Positions 7,755-15,424 of a stretch of 64,000 bases of DNA are shown here, in pieces. A program made the position numbers and the translations under genes. The notes beneath the pieces were generated by a model. That model was not told the DNA's origin. It did no database searches and worked only from the letters and a program-made list of their open reading frames with translations. Each line of letters begins with the position of its first letter. Position 1 is the first letter of the stretch. Location of the stretch: the NCBI RefSeq assembly GCF_013410945.1, contig NZ_JACCCH010000001.1:434001-498000 (forward strand). Reading direction: 5' to 3'. This DNA comes from Leifsonia sp. AK011 (lineage in GTDB: Bacteria > Actinomycetota > Actinomycetes > Actinomycetales > Microbacteriaceae).

Positions 7755-9418
7755 GACCCAGTAGCGGGCTCACGTTTGGGGGCAGATACCAGCTGTCCAG
7801 CCGTGTTGCGATCGGTGGGATGGGTGAGGTCTGGCAGGCGACGGACCTCGTCATCGGGCGCACCGTCGCCATCAAGATCCTCAAGGACGAATACCTGGGC
7901 GACCCGGGCTTCCTCGAGCGGTTCCGCGCCGAGGCCCGTCACGCGGCGCTCGTCAACCACGAGGGCATCGCCAACGTCTTCGACTACGGCGAGGAGGACG
8001 GCAGCGCGTTCCTCGTCATGGAACTCGTGCCCGGCGAGGCACTGAGCTCGATCCTCGAGCGCGAGCGAGTGCTCCCCACCGACAAGGTGCTCGACATCGT
8101 CGCGCAGACCGCCCTCGCGCTGCAGGCCGCACACGCGGCCGGTCTCGTGCACCGCGACATCAAGCCAGGCAACCTGCTCATCACGCCCGACGGCCGCGTC
8201 AAGATCACCGACTTCGGCATCGCACGCATTGCGGACCAGGTGCCCCTCACGGCGACCGGCCAGGTCATGGGAACGGTGCAGTACCTCTCGCCCGAGCAGG
8301 CGAGCGGGCACCCGGCATCCCCCACCACCGACATCTACTCGCTCGGCATCGTCGCGTACGAGGCCCTCGCGGGCAAGCGCCCCTTCACGGGTGAGTCCCA
8401 GGTCGCCATCGCGATGGCCCAGATCAACGAGACTCCCCCCGAGCTCCCGGCGACCGTGCCCGAGCCCGTGCGCAACCTCGTCTACTCGTGCATCGCGAAG
8501 AACCCTGCAGACCGTCCGGCCTCCGCTGCGCACCTCGCGCGCGCCGCACAGGCGCTCAGGCGCGGGGATGTCGCGGCCGCCGCCGCGGCGGTGCCCGGCA
8601 TCCTCGGCACCCGCAGCCTCGCCGCTGCCGCCGGCGCCAACTACGGAGCACCCACCGAGGCGACCCGTGTGCTCTCGTCGGTGGGAAGCCCGACGCAGGC
8701 CATGGAGGTGCCCGCGGAGGAGGAGAAGAAGCGCAATCCGTGGACCTGGCCACTCATCGTGATCGTCGCGCTCCTGGCCGTCGTGGTGATCGGAATGCTG
8801 ATCGCAATCTTCGCCAACCCCTCCCAGACCCCGCCGAACCCCACCAGCCCAACCCCGACTGCGTCGCGGCCGTCCAACACTCCGACGCCGTCACCGAGCG
8901 CAACGGTGTCCGACCGCGTGTTCCTCGACGAGGCCCAGATCCTCGGCAAGACCGAGGACGAGGTCCGTGCGATCCTGACCGGCCTCGAGCTCAACCTCGA
9001 AGCTCGCGATGGCGTGCAGGCACCGAGCGAGGAGCAGGTCGGCCTCGCCGCGAGCGTGAACCCGCGCGGCAACGTGCGCAAGGGCGAGGTCATCGTGGTC
9101 ACGTTCTACACGGCGATCCCCGACCCCGTGGCGACCAAGCCGAGCTCGGTGGTCGTGCCCACCGGCACCTACGTCGCGGGCGACACGGTCCCGATCACGT
9201 GGCCCGCATACTCGGGATGCCCGTCAGGACACGCTCTCAGTGGCTTCAACTTCCAGGTCACCAACGGCACCGCCTCGGTGCCCAATGTGGTGCCGTCGTC
9301 GGCGACCACGTTGGACATCCTGCTCGGCACTCCGGGAACCACGTCGATCGCCTACACGGCGGTCTGCACGGACTTCGAATCGCCGTCTTCCGACCCTGTA
9401 ACGATCACGGTCGGCTAG
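7751..9418 (+). CDS. pknA: PknA-type Ser/Thr protein kinase with extra extracellular domains
   Basis: 555 residues. The kinase domain (about 8-270) has GGMGEVWQATD, VAIKILKDE, HRDIKPGNLLI, DFGIARI and SPEQA. A low-complexity juxtamembrane segment precedes the membrane helix at about 331-355. Outside the membrane is a PST-rich linker, one PASTA-like repeat (about 392-460) and a C-terminal Ig/FN3-like domain with two cysteines (about 465-555). Mycobacterial PknA, at about 430 residues, lacks such sensor domains, so this version is extended. Operon position between pbpA and pknB supports the PknA assignment. Confidence 0.9.
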   Translation: MRPSSGLTFGGRYQLSSRVAIGGMGEVWQATDLVIGRTVAIKILKDEYLGDPGFLERFRAEARHAALVNHEGIANVFDYGEEDGSAFLVMELVPGEALSSILERERVLPTDKVLDIVAQTALALQAAHAAGLVHRDIKPGNLLITPDGRVKITDFGIARIADQVPLTATGQVMGTVQYLSPEQASGHPASPTTDIYSLGIVAYEALAGKRPFTGESQVAIAMAQINETPPELPATVPEPVRNLVYSCIAKNPADRPASAAHLARAAQALRRGDVAAAAAAVPGILGTRSLAAAAGANYGAPTEATRVLSSVGSPTQAMEVPAEEEKKRNPWTWPLIVIVALLAVVVIGMLIAIFANPSQTPPNPTSPTPTASRPSNTPTPSPSATVSDRVFLDEAQILGKTEDEVRAILTGLELNLEARDGVQAPSEEQVGLAASVNPRGNVRKGEVIVVTFYTAIPDPVATKPSSVVVPTGTYVAGDTVPITWPAYSGCPSGHALSGFNFQVTNGTASVPNVVPSSATTLDILLGTPGTTSIAYTAVCTDFESPSSDPVTITVG

Positions 9419-9421
9419 CAG

Positions 9422-9448
9422 GTCCGCTCTCAGGCGGACAGCTACACT
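9422..9448 (+). promoter_or_regulatory. Hairpin and candidate internal promoter between pknA and pknB
   Basis: GTCCGC (9422-9427) and GCGGAC (9434-9439) form a small hairpin just after pknA. TACACT at 9443-9448 fits a -10 element. Together they suggest attenuation or an internal promoter for pknB; both are weak predictions. Confidence 0.35.
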
Positions 9449-9487
9449 GACGGGAGATATTGTCGGGTTGTTTCGAGGAGTTGTCTG

Positions 9488-11215
9488 GTGACTGAAGGCG
9501 TTGCACAGGGCGTACGTCTGCTCGCCGGGCGCTACGAACTCGGCGACCTCATCGGCCGCGGCGGCATGTCGGATGTTCACGTCGGAATCGACAATCGTCT
9601 CGGGCGTCGCGTTGCCGTCAAGCTGCTCAAGCCATCACTGGCGACCGACCCGGCCTTCCGCACCCGCTTCCGCCGCGAGGCGCAGGATGCTGCCAAGATG
9701 GCGCACCCCACGATCGTCCGCATCTTCGACGCCGGCGAGGAGGTCGTGCACGAGCGCAGCGGTGCAGAATCGCTCCTGCCCTTCATCGTCATGGAGTTCG
9801 TCGATGGCCGCCTGCTCCGCGACATCATCGCCGACGGCCCCCTCGACCCGTCCGAGGCGGCGCGCATCGTCGGCCAGGTGCTGACTGCGCTCGAGTACTC
9901 GCACCGCGCCGGGGTCGTGCACCGCGACATCAAGCCGGGCAACATCATGGTCACGGCGAGCGGCCAGGTGAAGGTCATGGACTTCGGCATCGCGCGCGCC
10001 ATCTCCGACTCCTCGGCGACGATCGCCGAGACCAGTGCCATCGTCGGCACGGCCCAGTACTTCTCGCCGGAGCAGGCCAGGGGCGAGACGGTGGATGCCC
10101 GTTCCGACCTGTACTCCACGGGCATCGTGCTCTTCGAGCTCCTCACGGGCCGTGCACCGTTCCGCGGTGAGAACCCGGTCGCGGTCGCCTACCAGCACGT
10201 CAACTCCGAGGCCGTGCCGCCGAGTTCGCTCAACCCGAAGGTGTCGCCCGCGCTCGACGCTGTCGTGCTCCGCGCCCTCGCGAAGGACCGCTTCGAGCGC
10301 TACCAGAGCGCCGCGGAGTTCCGCGACGACCTGGAGCGTGCGGCCGCTGGCCAGGTTCCGGCGCGCAAGGAACTCGCCCCCACCGACTTCAACTCCACGC
10401 TCTTCGGCGTGAACCCCACCTCCGTCGCTGGCAGCGAAGCGACCATGCGACAGCTCACGGTCGACAACGACAGTCGCATCGCTCGCACGCAGAACCGGCC
10501 CCCCGTGGCCTGGATCTGGGCCGGCATCGTGAGCATGATCGTGATCGTCGCCGCGGTGATCTTCTGGACGTTCAACCTCGCACCCACGCAGTTGGGCGAG
10601 GGCCTCTCCACGTCCATTCCGGATGTCGTCGGCCAGAGCTTCGACGACGGTGCCGCCGCCCTCGAGGGCGCGGAGCTCGTCGCGCAGAAGTTCACCGAGA
10701 CCAGCACGACAGTGCCGGAGGGTGCGATCATCCGTACCGACCCCGAGGCCGGCACCAACGTGACCCCGGGCTTCCAGGTCAAGGTTTTCGTGTCGCTCGG
10801 CGAGACTCCAGCGCAGGTTCCGAACGTGAACAACCTCCTGGAGGCCGACGCGATCGCCCAGATCGAGGCGCGGGGCCTGCAGTACGGCACCACGACGCAG
10901 GAGTACTCGCCCGATCTCGCGGCCGGGGTCGTGATCCGCTCCGATCCCGAGGGTGACGCTGAGCGCCGCGGCGACGGCTCGATCATCCGTGAGGGCGACG
11001 TGGTCAACCTCTACGTGTCGAACGGCCTCGTCGAGGTGCCGGATGTCACGGGCCAGGCTCTCGCTCAGGCCAACGCGACTCTCACGGCCCTCAAGCTCTC
11101 CATCACGACCAACGTCGACTTCAGTTGCAGCGGCAACGTCGTCTCGGCCCAGTCGATCGTGGGGGAGCAGGCGCAGCGCGCAGCGATCACGATCCAGGTG
11201 TGCGGCGGGTCCTGA
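9488..11215 (+). CDS. pknB: PknB, PASTA-domain Ser/Thr protein kinase
   Basis: 575 residues. The kinase domain (about 12-275) has GRGGMSDVHVG, VAVKLLKP, HRDIKPGNIMV, DFGIARA, and an activation loop with several Ser/Thr before GTAQYFSPEQ. A membrane helix spans about 341-363. Three PASTA repeats follow (about 375-440, 445-515, 516-575); the last contains two cysteines that may form a disulfide. PASTA repeats bind muropeptides or lipid II, so this is the cell-wall-sensing kinase of the cluster. The GTG start has GAGGAG at 9474-9479 upstream. Three rather than four PASTA repeats is a modest difference from mycobacteria. Confidence 0.94.
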   Translation: MTEGVAQGVRLLAGRYELGDLIGRGGMSDVHVGIDNRLGRRVAVKLLKPSLATDPAFRTRFRREAQDAAKMAHPTIVRIFDAGEEVVHERSGAESLLPFIVMEFVDGRLLRDIIADGPLDPSEAARIVGQVLTALEYSHRAGVVHRDIKPGNIMVTASGQVKVMDFGIARAISDSSATIAETSAIVGTAQYFSPEQARGETVDARSDLYSTGIVLFELLTGRAPFRGENPVAVAYQHVNSEAVPPSSLNPKVSPALDAVVLRALAKDRFERYQSAAEFRDDLERAAAGQVPARKELAPTDFNSTLFGVNPTSVAGSEATMRQLTVDNDSRIARTQNRPPVAWIWAGIVSMIVIVAAVIFWTFNLAPTQLGEGLSTSIPDVVGQSFDDGAAALEGAELVAQKFTETSTTVPEGAIIRTDPEAGTNVTPGFQVKVFVSLGETPAQVPNVNNLLEADAIAQIEARGLQYGTTTQEYSPDLAAGVVIRSDPEGDAERRGDGSIIREGDVVNLYVSNGLVEVPDVTGQALAQANATLTALKLSITTNVDFSCSGNVVSAQSIVGEQAQRAAITIQVCGGS

Positions 11216-11248
11216 GGTTCTCGAGGGGCGGGCGCTAGCTCGCGTTGG

Positions 11249-11319
11249 CCCTTCGAGACGCGCCTTCGGCGCTCCTCAGGGAACGGGCTACGCGCCTTCG
11301 GCGCTCCTCAGGGAACGGG
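11249..11319. repeat. Tandem copy of an intergenic palindromic repeat
   Basis: A 30-bp unit at 11258-11287 is repeated exactly at 11290-11319. The longer first unit, 11249-11286, is closely similar to 58067-58104 after ssb. Each has an internal inverted repeat around CTTCG. It sits between convergent pknB and pabA and may also stop transcription. Confidence 0.75.
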
Positions 11320-11327
11320 GAGCACGT

Positions 11328-11963
11328 TCAGAGCTTGACGAGCGGCGTGAGACCACGAGCCGTCTCGGCAGCCTCGGGCAGCCCAGCCGAGGCGAGCCAG
11401 TTGCCGAGCATCCGGTAGCCGCCCTCGGTGAGCACCGACTCAGGGTGGAACTGCACACCGTAGATCGGCAGCTCCTCATGGCGGAGACCCATGATGATGC
11501 CGCCCTCAGTACGAGACGTGACAACAAGGTCGCTCGGAACGGTCGAGTCGACGACCGCGAGCGAGTGATACCTCGTCGCCGTGAACGGCTGGGGCACGCC
11601 GTCGTAGAAGCCGCTGTCGTCGTGCGTGATGAGTGACGTCTTGCCGTGCATGAGCTCTTCGGCGTGCGTCACGGTGGCACCCATGGCCTCGGCGATCGCC
11701 TGGTGGCCGAGACAGACGCCGAGCAACGGCTGGCCGGACTCGAGCACCGCCTTGACGATCGGGATGCTCACGCCAGCGTCCGCGGGAGTGCCGGGGCCGG
11801 GCGAGAGCAGCACGGCGTCGTACTCGGCGATCACGCCGGCAGCATCCGCTGCGCTGAAGTCGTCGTTGCGCACGACGGTGGTCTCCGCGCCGAGCTGGAG
11901 AAGGTAACCGCCGAGCGTGTAGACGAAGCTGTCGTAGTTGTCGACGACGAGAACTCGTGTCAT
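11328..11963 (-). CDS. pabA: Glutamine amidotransferase, aminodeoxychorismate/anthranilate synthase component II
   Basis: 211 residues. Class I glutamine amidotransferase: VLVVDNYDSFVY at the N-terminus, SPGPGTP oxyanion region, nucleophile in GVCLGHQA, and the His-Glu pair in FHPESVLTEGG. It supplies ammonia from glutamine to a chorismate-using partner (PabB or TrpE) not encoded in this window, so folate versus tryptophan cannot be decided. The kinase-cluster context usually carries the gene named pabA/trpG. ATG 11963 gives the canonical MTRVLVVDNYDSF start; it is two bases downstream of the stop of the tiny membrane protein gene. Confidence 0.92.
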   Translation of the reverse strand: MTRVLVVDNYDSFVYTLGGYLLQLGAETTVVRNDDFSAADAAGVIAEYDAVLLSPGPGTPADAGVSIPIVKAVLESGQPLLGVCLGHQAIAEAMGATVTHAEELMHGKTSLITHDDSGFYDGVPQPFTATRYHSLAVVDSTVPSDLVVTSRTEGGIIMGLRHEELPIYGVQFHPESVLTEGGYRMLGNWLASAGLPEAAETARGLTPLVKL

Positions 11964-11965
11964 GC

Positions 11966-12127
11966 CTAGCCGCCTTCCACGGTGACGTCGGATGTCGGGA
12001 TCAGGCTGTTGATCCACGGGAACACCCAGAACACCAGAGCGTACGCCACCGCCGCGGCGAGGATCACGAGGATGATCGTCTTGACCCACCAGGGGCCCGG
12101 AAGCACCCTCCAGAGAGCTCCGTACAT
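11966..12127 (-). CDS. Small single-pass membrane protein
   Basis: 53 residues. The sequence begins MYGALWRVLPGPWWVK, has one hydrophobic helix (TIILVILAAAVAYALVFWVF, about residues 17-36), and ends with a short polar tail (SLIPTSDVTVEGG). Its ATG shares one base with the sortase stop (TGATG), so it is translationally coupled to the sortase, and pabA starts two bases after its stop. I do not recognise a named family. The Trp-rich N-terminus and coupling suggest a small partner of the sortase or of the nearby division proteins, which is inference. GC-rich codon use matches its neighbours. Confidence 0.75.
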   Translation of the reverse strand: MYGALWRVLPGPWWVKTIILVILAAAVAYALVFWVFPWINSLIPTSDVTVEGG

Positions 12128-12900
12128 CAGCCGGCCGCCACGGTCTGCGCGATCGCAGCGATCTCGGGCGGCGGACCGCCGGCGCGCGGGTACCAGGTGT
12201 CGTACACGCCGTACGCGACAACACGCTCGGCAGCCGTCAGGGGCGGGTTGCAGCTCGTGATGGTGATGAGTCGGTCGGTCGGGGCCTGGCCCTCGATCGT
12301 GGGAACGGGCTCCAGCACGTTCACGCCCGTCGGCATCACGTACTCCATCGAACGGAAGACGTACTTGTACCAGCCGGCCTCGGTCTCGATGAAGATGCTG
12401 TCGCCCACCTGGAGGTTGACGATGTCGGCGAGGGGAGCGCCCCAGCCGGTGCGGTGACCGGCCACCGCGAAGTTGCCGACGTCTCCGGGCATGGCGGTGT
12501 CGGGGTAGTGACCGATTCCGAATGCAAGAACATCTTCGACGCCGATGCCCTCGGCGATCGGGCGGGTGTAGTCGGCGCCGAAGCGCGGCACGATCAGGTT
12601 GGCGAAGCGCTCGGCATTGCCGGGTGCTACGTCGATCTGGGGAGCGCCCGGGTCGGGACGATCGGGGGGAGCTGCAACGGTGGCCTCACCCTTGTCCCAG
12701 TTCTGGCTGAGCTCCTGGGACACGTGGGTCTGCTCGTCACCGACGATGATGTCGTTGATCCAGACCTGCCATCCGAGGAACGCGAGAACGAGCACTCCAC
12801 CGGTGATGAGAACCTCGCCGAGGACGCCAACGACCGTCACCTTGTGACGCGAAGCGCGTTCGGCACGCCGGCGCGCGACGCGACCGTCCACGAGAACCAT
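12127..12900 (-). CDS. Class E sortase
   Basis: 257 residues. A cytoplasmic basic N-terminus and a membrane helix (about 28-48) are followed by a linker and the sortase beta-barrel. His149 lies in VAGHRTG and Cys217 in TITSCNPP, with a downstream Arg (AAERVVAYG) completing the catalytic pattern. Class E enzymes join LAxTG-type surface proteins to the cell wall. ATG 12900 is preferred over longer in-frame extensions because the -10 TACAAT (12912-12907) ends six bases before it, indicating a leaderless transcript. It is divergent from crgA. Confidence 0.92.
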   Translation of the reverse strand: MVLVDGRVARRRAERASRHKVTVVGVLGEVLITGGVLVLAFLGWQVWINDIIVGDEQTHVSQELSQNWDKGEATVAAPPDRPDPGAPQIDVAPGNAERFANLIVPRFGADYTRPIAEGIGVEDVLAFGIGHYPDTAMPGDVGNFAVAGHRTGWGAPLADIVNLQVGDSIFIETEAGWYKYVFRSMEYVMPTGVNVLEPVPTIEGQAPTDRLITITSCNPPLTAAERVVAYGVYDTWYPRAGGPPPEIAAIAQTVAAG

Positions 12901-12912
12901 GGGTCGATTGTA
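12901..12912 (-). promoter_or_regulatory. Leaderless promoter of the sortase operon
   Basis: TACAAT on the minus strand (12912-12907) is followed by six bases and then the ATG. This places the transcription start at or next to the start codon. No Shine-Dalgarno is visible. Confidence 0.6.
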
Positions 12913-12975
12913 ATCGCAGGGTCCTGTGCACCCACCGTGAGTAGCACTCAGACTGGGGATTCCGCGCGAGTCGGC

Positions 12976-12988
12976 TAGAATCTCTCGC
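12976..12988 (+). promoter_or_regulatory. Leaderless promoter of crgA
   Basis: TAGAAT (12976-12981) is followed by seven bases and the crgA ATG. There is no Shine-Dalgarno. Confidence 0.6.
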
Positions 12989-13228
12989 ATGGCCCGTACG
13001 ACTGCACGCACCAAGCCCGAGCGTCCCGCTTCCTCCGGTGAGCCGGCACCGAACCCTGTGTGGTTCAAGCCGGTCATGTTCGGCTTCATGCTGGCGGGGC
13101 TGCTGTGGATCATCGTCTTCTACGTGAGCAGCTCCACGCTGCCGATCCCCGGCATCGACGGCTGGAACCTGGTCATCGGCTTCGGCATCGCGTTCATCGG
13201 CTTCCTCATGACCACGCGGTGGCGCTGA
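12989..13228 (+). CDS. crgA: CrgA, cell division regulator
   Basis: 79 residues: a basic, Pro-rich cytoplasmic N-terminus, NPVWFKPVMFG entry to the first helix, then two transmembrane helices (about 30-49 and 58-75) separated by the short loop SSTLPIPGIDGWN, ending TTRWR. This matches CrgA, the actinobacterial septal membrane protein that interacts with FtsZ and penicillin-binding proteins. Its place next to the kinase/RodA/PbpA cluster is the usual one. Probably translated from a leaderless mRNA. Confidence 0.93.
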   Translation: MARTTARTKPERPASSGEPAPNPVWFKPVMFGFMLAGLLWIIVFYVSSSTLPIPGIDGWNLVIGFGIAFIGFLMTTRWR

Positions 13229-13258
13229 CCTCGCAGTCGCCCGACCACCGAGGTGACC

Positions 13259-13278
13259 TAACTACACCGTTGTAGTTA
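13259..13278. terminator. Bidirectional terminator between crgA and rhomboid gene
   Basis: TAACTACA (13259-13266) and TGTAGTTA (13271-13278) pair around CCGT. It lies 31 bases after crgA and 15 before the rhomboid stop on the other strand. Confidence 0.55.
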
Positions 13279-13292
13279 TACCCACTGTGGAA

Positions 13293-14132
13293 TCACCTGT
13301 GGATAAGTAGCACCCCGACGATGGTCAGCGCGATGAGCGCAACGCCCACGAGCGAGACCATCAGGATCTGCGTGTTCTTCTGCGCGGCCCGCCGTGTGCG
13401 CACGTAGATGAACGCGATCGCCGCTCCCACGATGAGGCCGCCGATGTGCGCCTGCCACGCGATGTTGAGTCCCGGCACGAACCCGATCACGAGGTTGAGT
13501 CCCACGATCACGAGCAGTTGGACGTTCGTTCCACCGAACTTGCGCTGGATCACGAAGAAAGCACCGAGCAGACCGAAGATCGCACCGGAGGCACCCACGA
13601 CTGCGGTGGCGGGGGAGAGCAGCAGCACGGCAACCGATCCACCGAAGGCACTCAGCAGGTAGAGCGCGATGTAGCGCCCTCGTCCGAGCATCCGTTCGAG
13701 CAGTGACCCGATGATGAACAGCGAGTACATGTTGAAGAGGATGTGGAGGATCGACCCGTGCAGGAACGCGGAGGTGATCATCGTCCACGGCAGCGACTCG
13801 GTCAGGAGCGGGCGGTAGACACCGAAGATGTTGATGTAGTTGCCCACGACCGGGAGGTTCTGGAGGCCGAAGAGCACGACGCAGAGTGCGATGATCGTCC
13901 AGGTAACGACAGGCTTGCCGCTGTCCGGGCGGAAGGCGGTCAGGATGCGCGACTTCGGGCGGGGCACGCTCGCGCGACCCTCACGAACGCACTCGGGGCA
14001 CTGAACCCCGACCGCAGCCTGGGTCTGGCACTCCGGGCAGATGGTCCTGCCACAGCGCTGGCAGAGGATGTAGCTCTGCCGGTTCGGATGCCGGTAGCAG
14101 TAGTTGCTCGAGGAGCCCGCTGAGTCACTCAC
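13293..14132 (-). CDS. Rhomboid-family intramembrane serine protease with N-terminal zinc ribbon
   Basis: 279 residues. The N-terminus (about 10-55) has a four-Cys/His cluster (CYRHP, LCQRCGRTICPEC and CPECV), a B-box/zinc-ribbon-like module common on actinobacterial rhomboids. About six membrane helices follow. The rhomboid catalytic dyad is visible: Ser182 in GASGAIFG and His229 in WQAHIGG, with FLHGSILHILFNMYSL earlier. It cleaves membrane substrates within the bilayer; substrates are unknown. Start GTG 14132 is chosen just before the zinc ribbon; upstream frame overlaps the cyclophilin gene and is not used. Confidence 0.9.
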   Translation of the reverse strand: MSDSAGSSSNYCYRHPNRQSYILCQRCGRTICPECQTQAAVGVQCPECVREGRASVPRPKSRILTAFRPDSGKPVVTWTIIALCVVLFGLQNLPVVGNYINIFGVYRPLLTESLPWTMITSAFLHGSILHILFNMYSLFIIGSLLERMLGRGRYIALYLLSAFGGSVAVLLLSPATAVVGASGAIFGLLGAFFVIQRKFGGTNVQLLVIVGLNLVIGFVPGLNIAWQAHIGGLIVGAAIAFIYVRTRRAAQKNTQILMVSLVGVALIALTIVGVLLIHR

Positions 14133-14176
14133 CGATCGGACTTCGACGGCTCGGAGTTCATCACGCTGTGGCCGAC

Positions 14177-14716
14177 TCAGACTTCTTCGACACTGACGCT
14201 CTCGATGACGACGTCCTTGAGGGGCTTGTCGCGACCATCCGTCTCGACGGCCTCGATGGCGTCGACAACGCGCTTGGACTCCTCGTCGGCGACCTCGCCG
14301 AAGATGGTGTGCTTGCCCTGCAGCCACGGGGTGGGCACCGTGGTGATGAAGAACTGCGAGCCGTTGGTGCCCTTGCCGAAGCGCACGCCGGCATTGGCCA
14401 TCGCGAGGATGTAGGGCTCGCCGAACGTGAGCTCGGGGTGGATCTCGTCGTCGAACTCGTAGCCGGGGCCGCCGATACCCTTGCCGAGCGGGTCGCCGGC
14501 CTGGAGCATGAAGTCCTTGATGATGCGGTGGAAGATGACGCCGTTGTACAGCGGGTCGGTCGAGGTGACCTCCGTGCCCGGGTGCGTCCACTCCTTGGTG
14601 CCCGTCGCGAGACCGACGAAGTTCGCGACCGTCTTGGGGGCGTGGTTTCCGAGGAGGTTGACGCGGATCGTGCCGTAGTTGGTCACGATCGTTGCGACTG
14701 CGGTGTGGTTCGACAT
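14177..14716 (-). CDS. ppiA: Cyclophilin-type peptidyl-prolyl cis-trans isomerase
   Basis: 179 residues, a single cyclophilin domain: TIVTNYGTIRVNLLGNHAPKT, NGVIFHRIIKDFMLQAGD, NAGVRFGKGTNGSQFFITT and PWLQGKHTIFGEV. The active-site Arg (FHRI) and Phe/Gln of SQFFIT are present; the usual Trp/His of WLdGkHtvFG is present as WLQGKHTIFG. There is no signal peptide, so it acts in the cytoplasm as a folding catalyst. ATG 14716 gives the normal N-terminus. Convergence with no other gene: the rhomboid gene follows 44 bases downstream on the same strand. Confidence 0.94.
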   Translation of the reverse strand: MSNHTAVATIVTNYGTIRVNLLGNHAPKTVANFVGLATGTKEWTHPGTEVTSTDPLYNGVIFHRIIKDFMLQAGDPLGKGIGGPGYEFDDEIHPELTFGEPYILAMANAGVRFGKGTNGSQFFITTVPTPWLQGKHTIFGEVADEESKRVVDAIEAVETDGRDKPLKDVVIESVSVEEV

Positions 14717-14783
14717 AGGGCCAATTCTTGCATGACGTGACAGGATGGACGCTGTCGACAAAAACGACCACGGAGGTTTCGCC

Positions 14784-15344
14784 ATGGCACTATCGCGTAA
14801 ACGACAGAAGGAACTCGACCGCCTGAAGGGCCAGGCTGAGGACTTGTGGGAGGACCAGAAGGAACTCCTCGACCACGCGTCGCGCGTCGTTCGTGAGGCC
14901 AGCCGCCAGGCCGCTAACTACACCAAGGAAGAGGTCGCGCCTCGCGTGCGCGAGACCTACCAGGAGAAGGTCGTCCCGGCCGTCGGCGCCGTGGCATCCA
15001 CCGCCAAGCACACCGCGCAGAGCACTCGCGACCGCCTCGTCGACGACGTCCTGCCCGCCATGTCCTCCGCGCTCGGCACGGCCCTCGCCGCCATCGAGGT
15101 GGCGAAGAACAAGCAGGTGCGCGAGGCCATCAGTCGGGCATCCCGCTTCGGTACCGAGGTCGGAACCAAGGTCGGCATCATCGAGCCCCCGAAGAAGTCG
15201 GGGCCGGGAAAGTACATCCTCATCGGATTCGGCGTCGTGACGGTTGCCGCCATCGCGTATGCCGCGTGGCAAACCCTGCGGGCTGATGACGACTTGTGGA
15301 TCGATGACGAGCCAGAGGCTACGGAATCAGTCGAAGAGGCCTGA
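14784..15344 (+). CDS. Hypothetical helical protein with C-terminal membrane anchor
   Basis: 186 residues. The N-terminal two thirds are charged, amphipathic and predicted helical (MALSRKRQKELDRLKGQAED onward; repeated Ala/Arg/Glu heptad-like pattern), reminiscent of apolipoprotein- or YtxH-like proteins. A single hydrophobic helix, YILIGFGVVTVAAIAYAAWQ, lies near residue 150-168, followed by an acidic tail. I do not recognise a family with known function. ATG 14784 is supported by GGAGG at 14772-14776. It is divergent from the cyclophilin gene. Confidence 0.75.
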   Translation: MALSRKRQKELDRLKGQAEDLWEDQKELLDHASRVVREASRQAANYTKEEVAPRVRETYQEKVVPAVGAVASTAKHTAQSTRDRLVDDVLPAMSSALGTALAAIEVAKNKQVREAISRASRFGTEVGTKVGIIEPPKKSGPGKYILIGFGVVTVAAIAYAAWQTLRADDDLWIDDEPEATESVEEA

Positions 15345-15412
15345 TTTTTCGCACGATTTCGTCGTAGCTGAATCTTCCTAGTCATTTAGTGTAATCCGCA
15401 GTTTCCGAGGCT

Positions 15413-15424
15413 TATGCTTGCCGC
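15413..15424 (+). promoter_or_regulatory. Leaderless promoter of the DUF998 gene
   Basis: TATGCT (15413-15418) is followed by six bases and the ATG at 15425. No Shine-Dalgarno is present. Confidence 0.5.

Noticed and set aside
11328-12224. N-terminal extension of the amidotransferase
   Set aside because: It would overlap the small membrane gene and the sortase; the MTRVLVVDNYDSF start is canonical.
12127-13113. Longer sortase start at 13113
   Set aside because: It would run through crgA and its promoter; the leaderless -10 points to ATG 12900.
13298-13306. TGTGGATAA, a perfect DnaA box
   Set aside because: Single copy inside the 3' end of the rhomboid gene, far from oriC; taken as chance.
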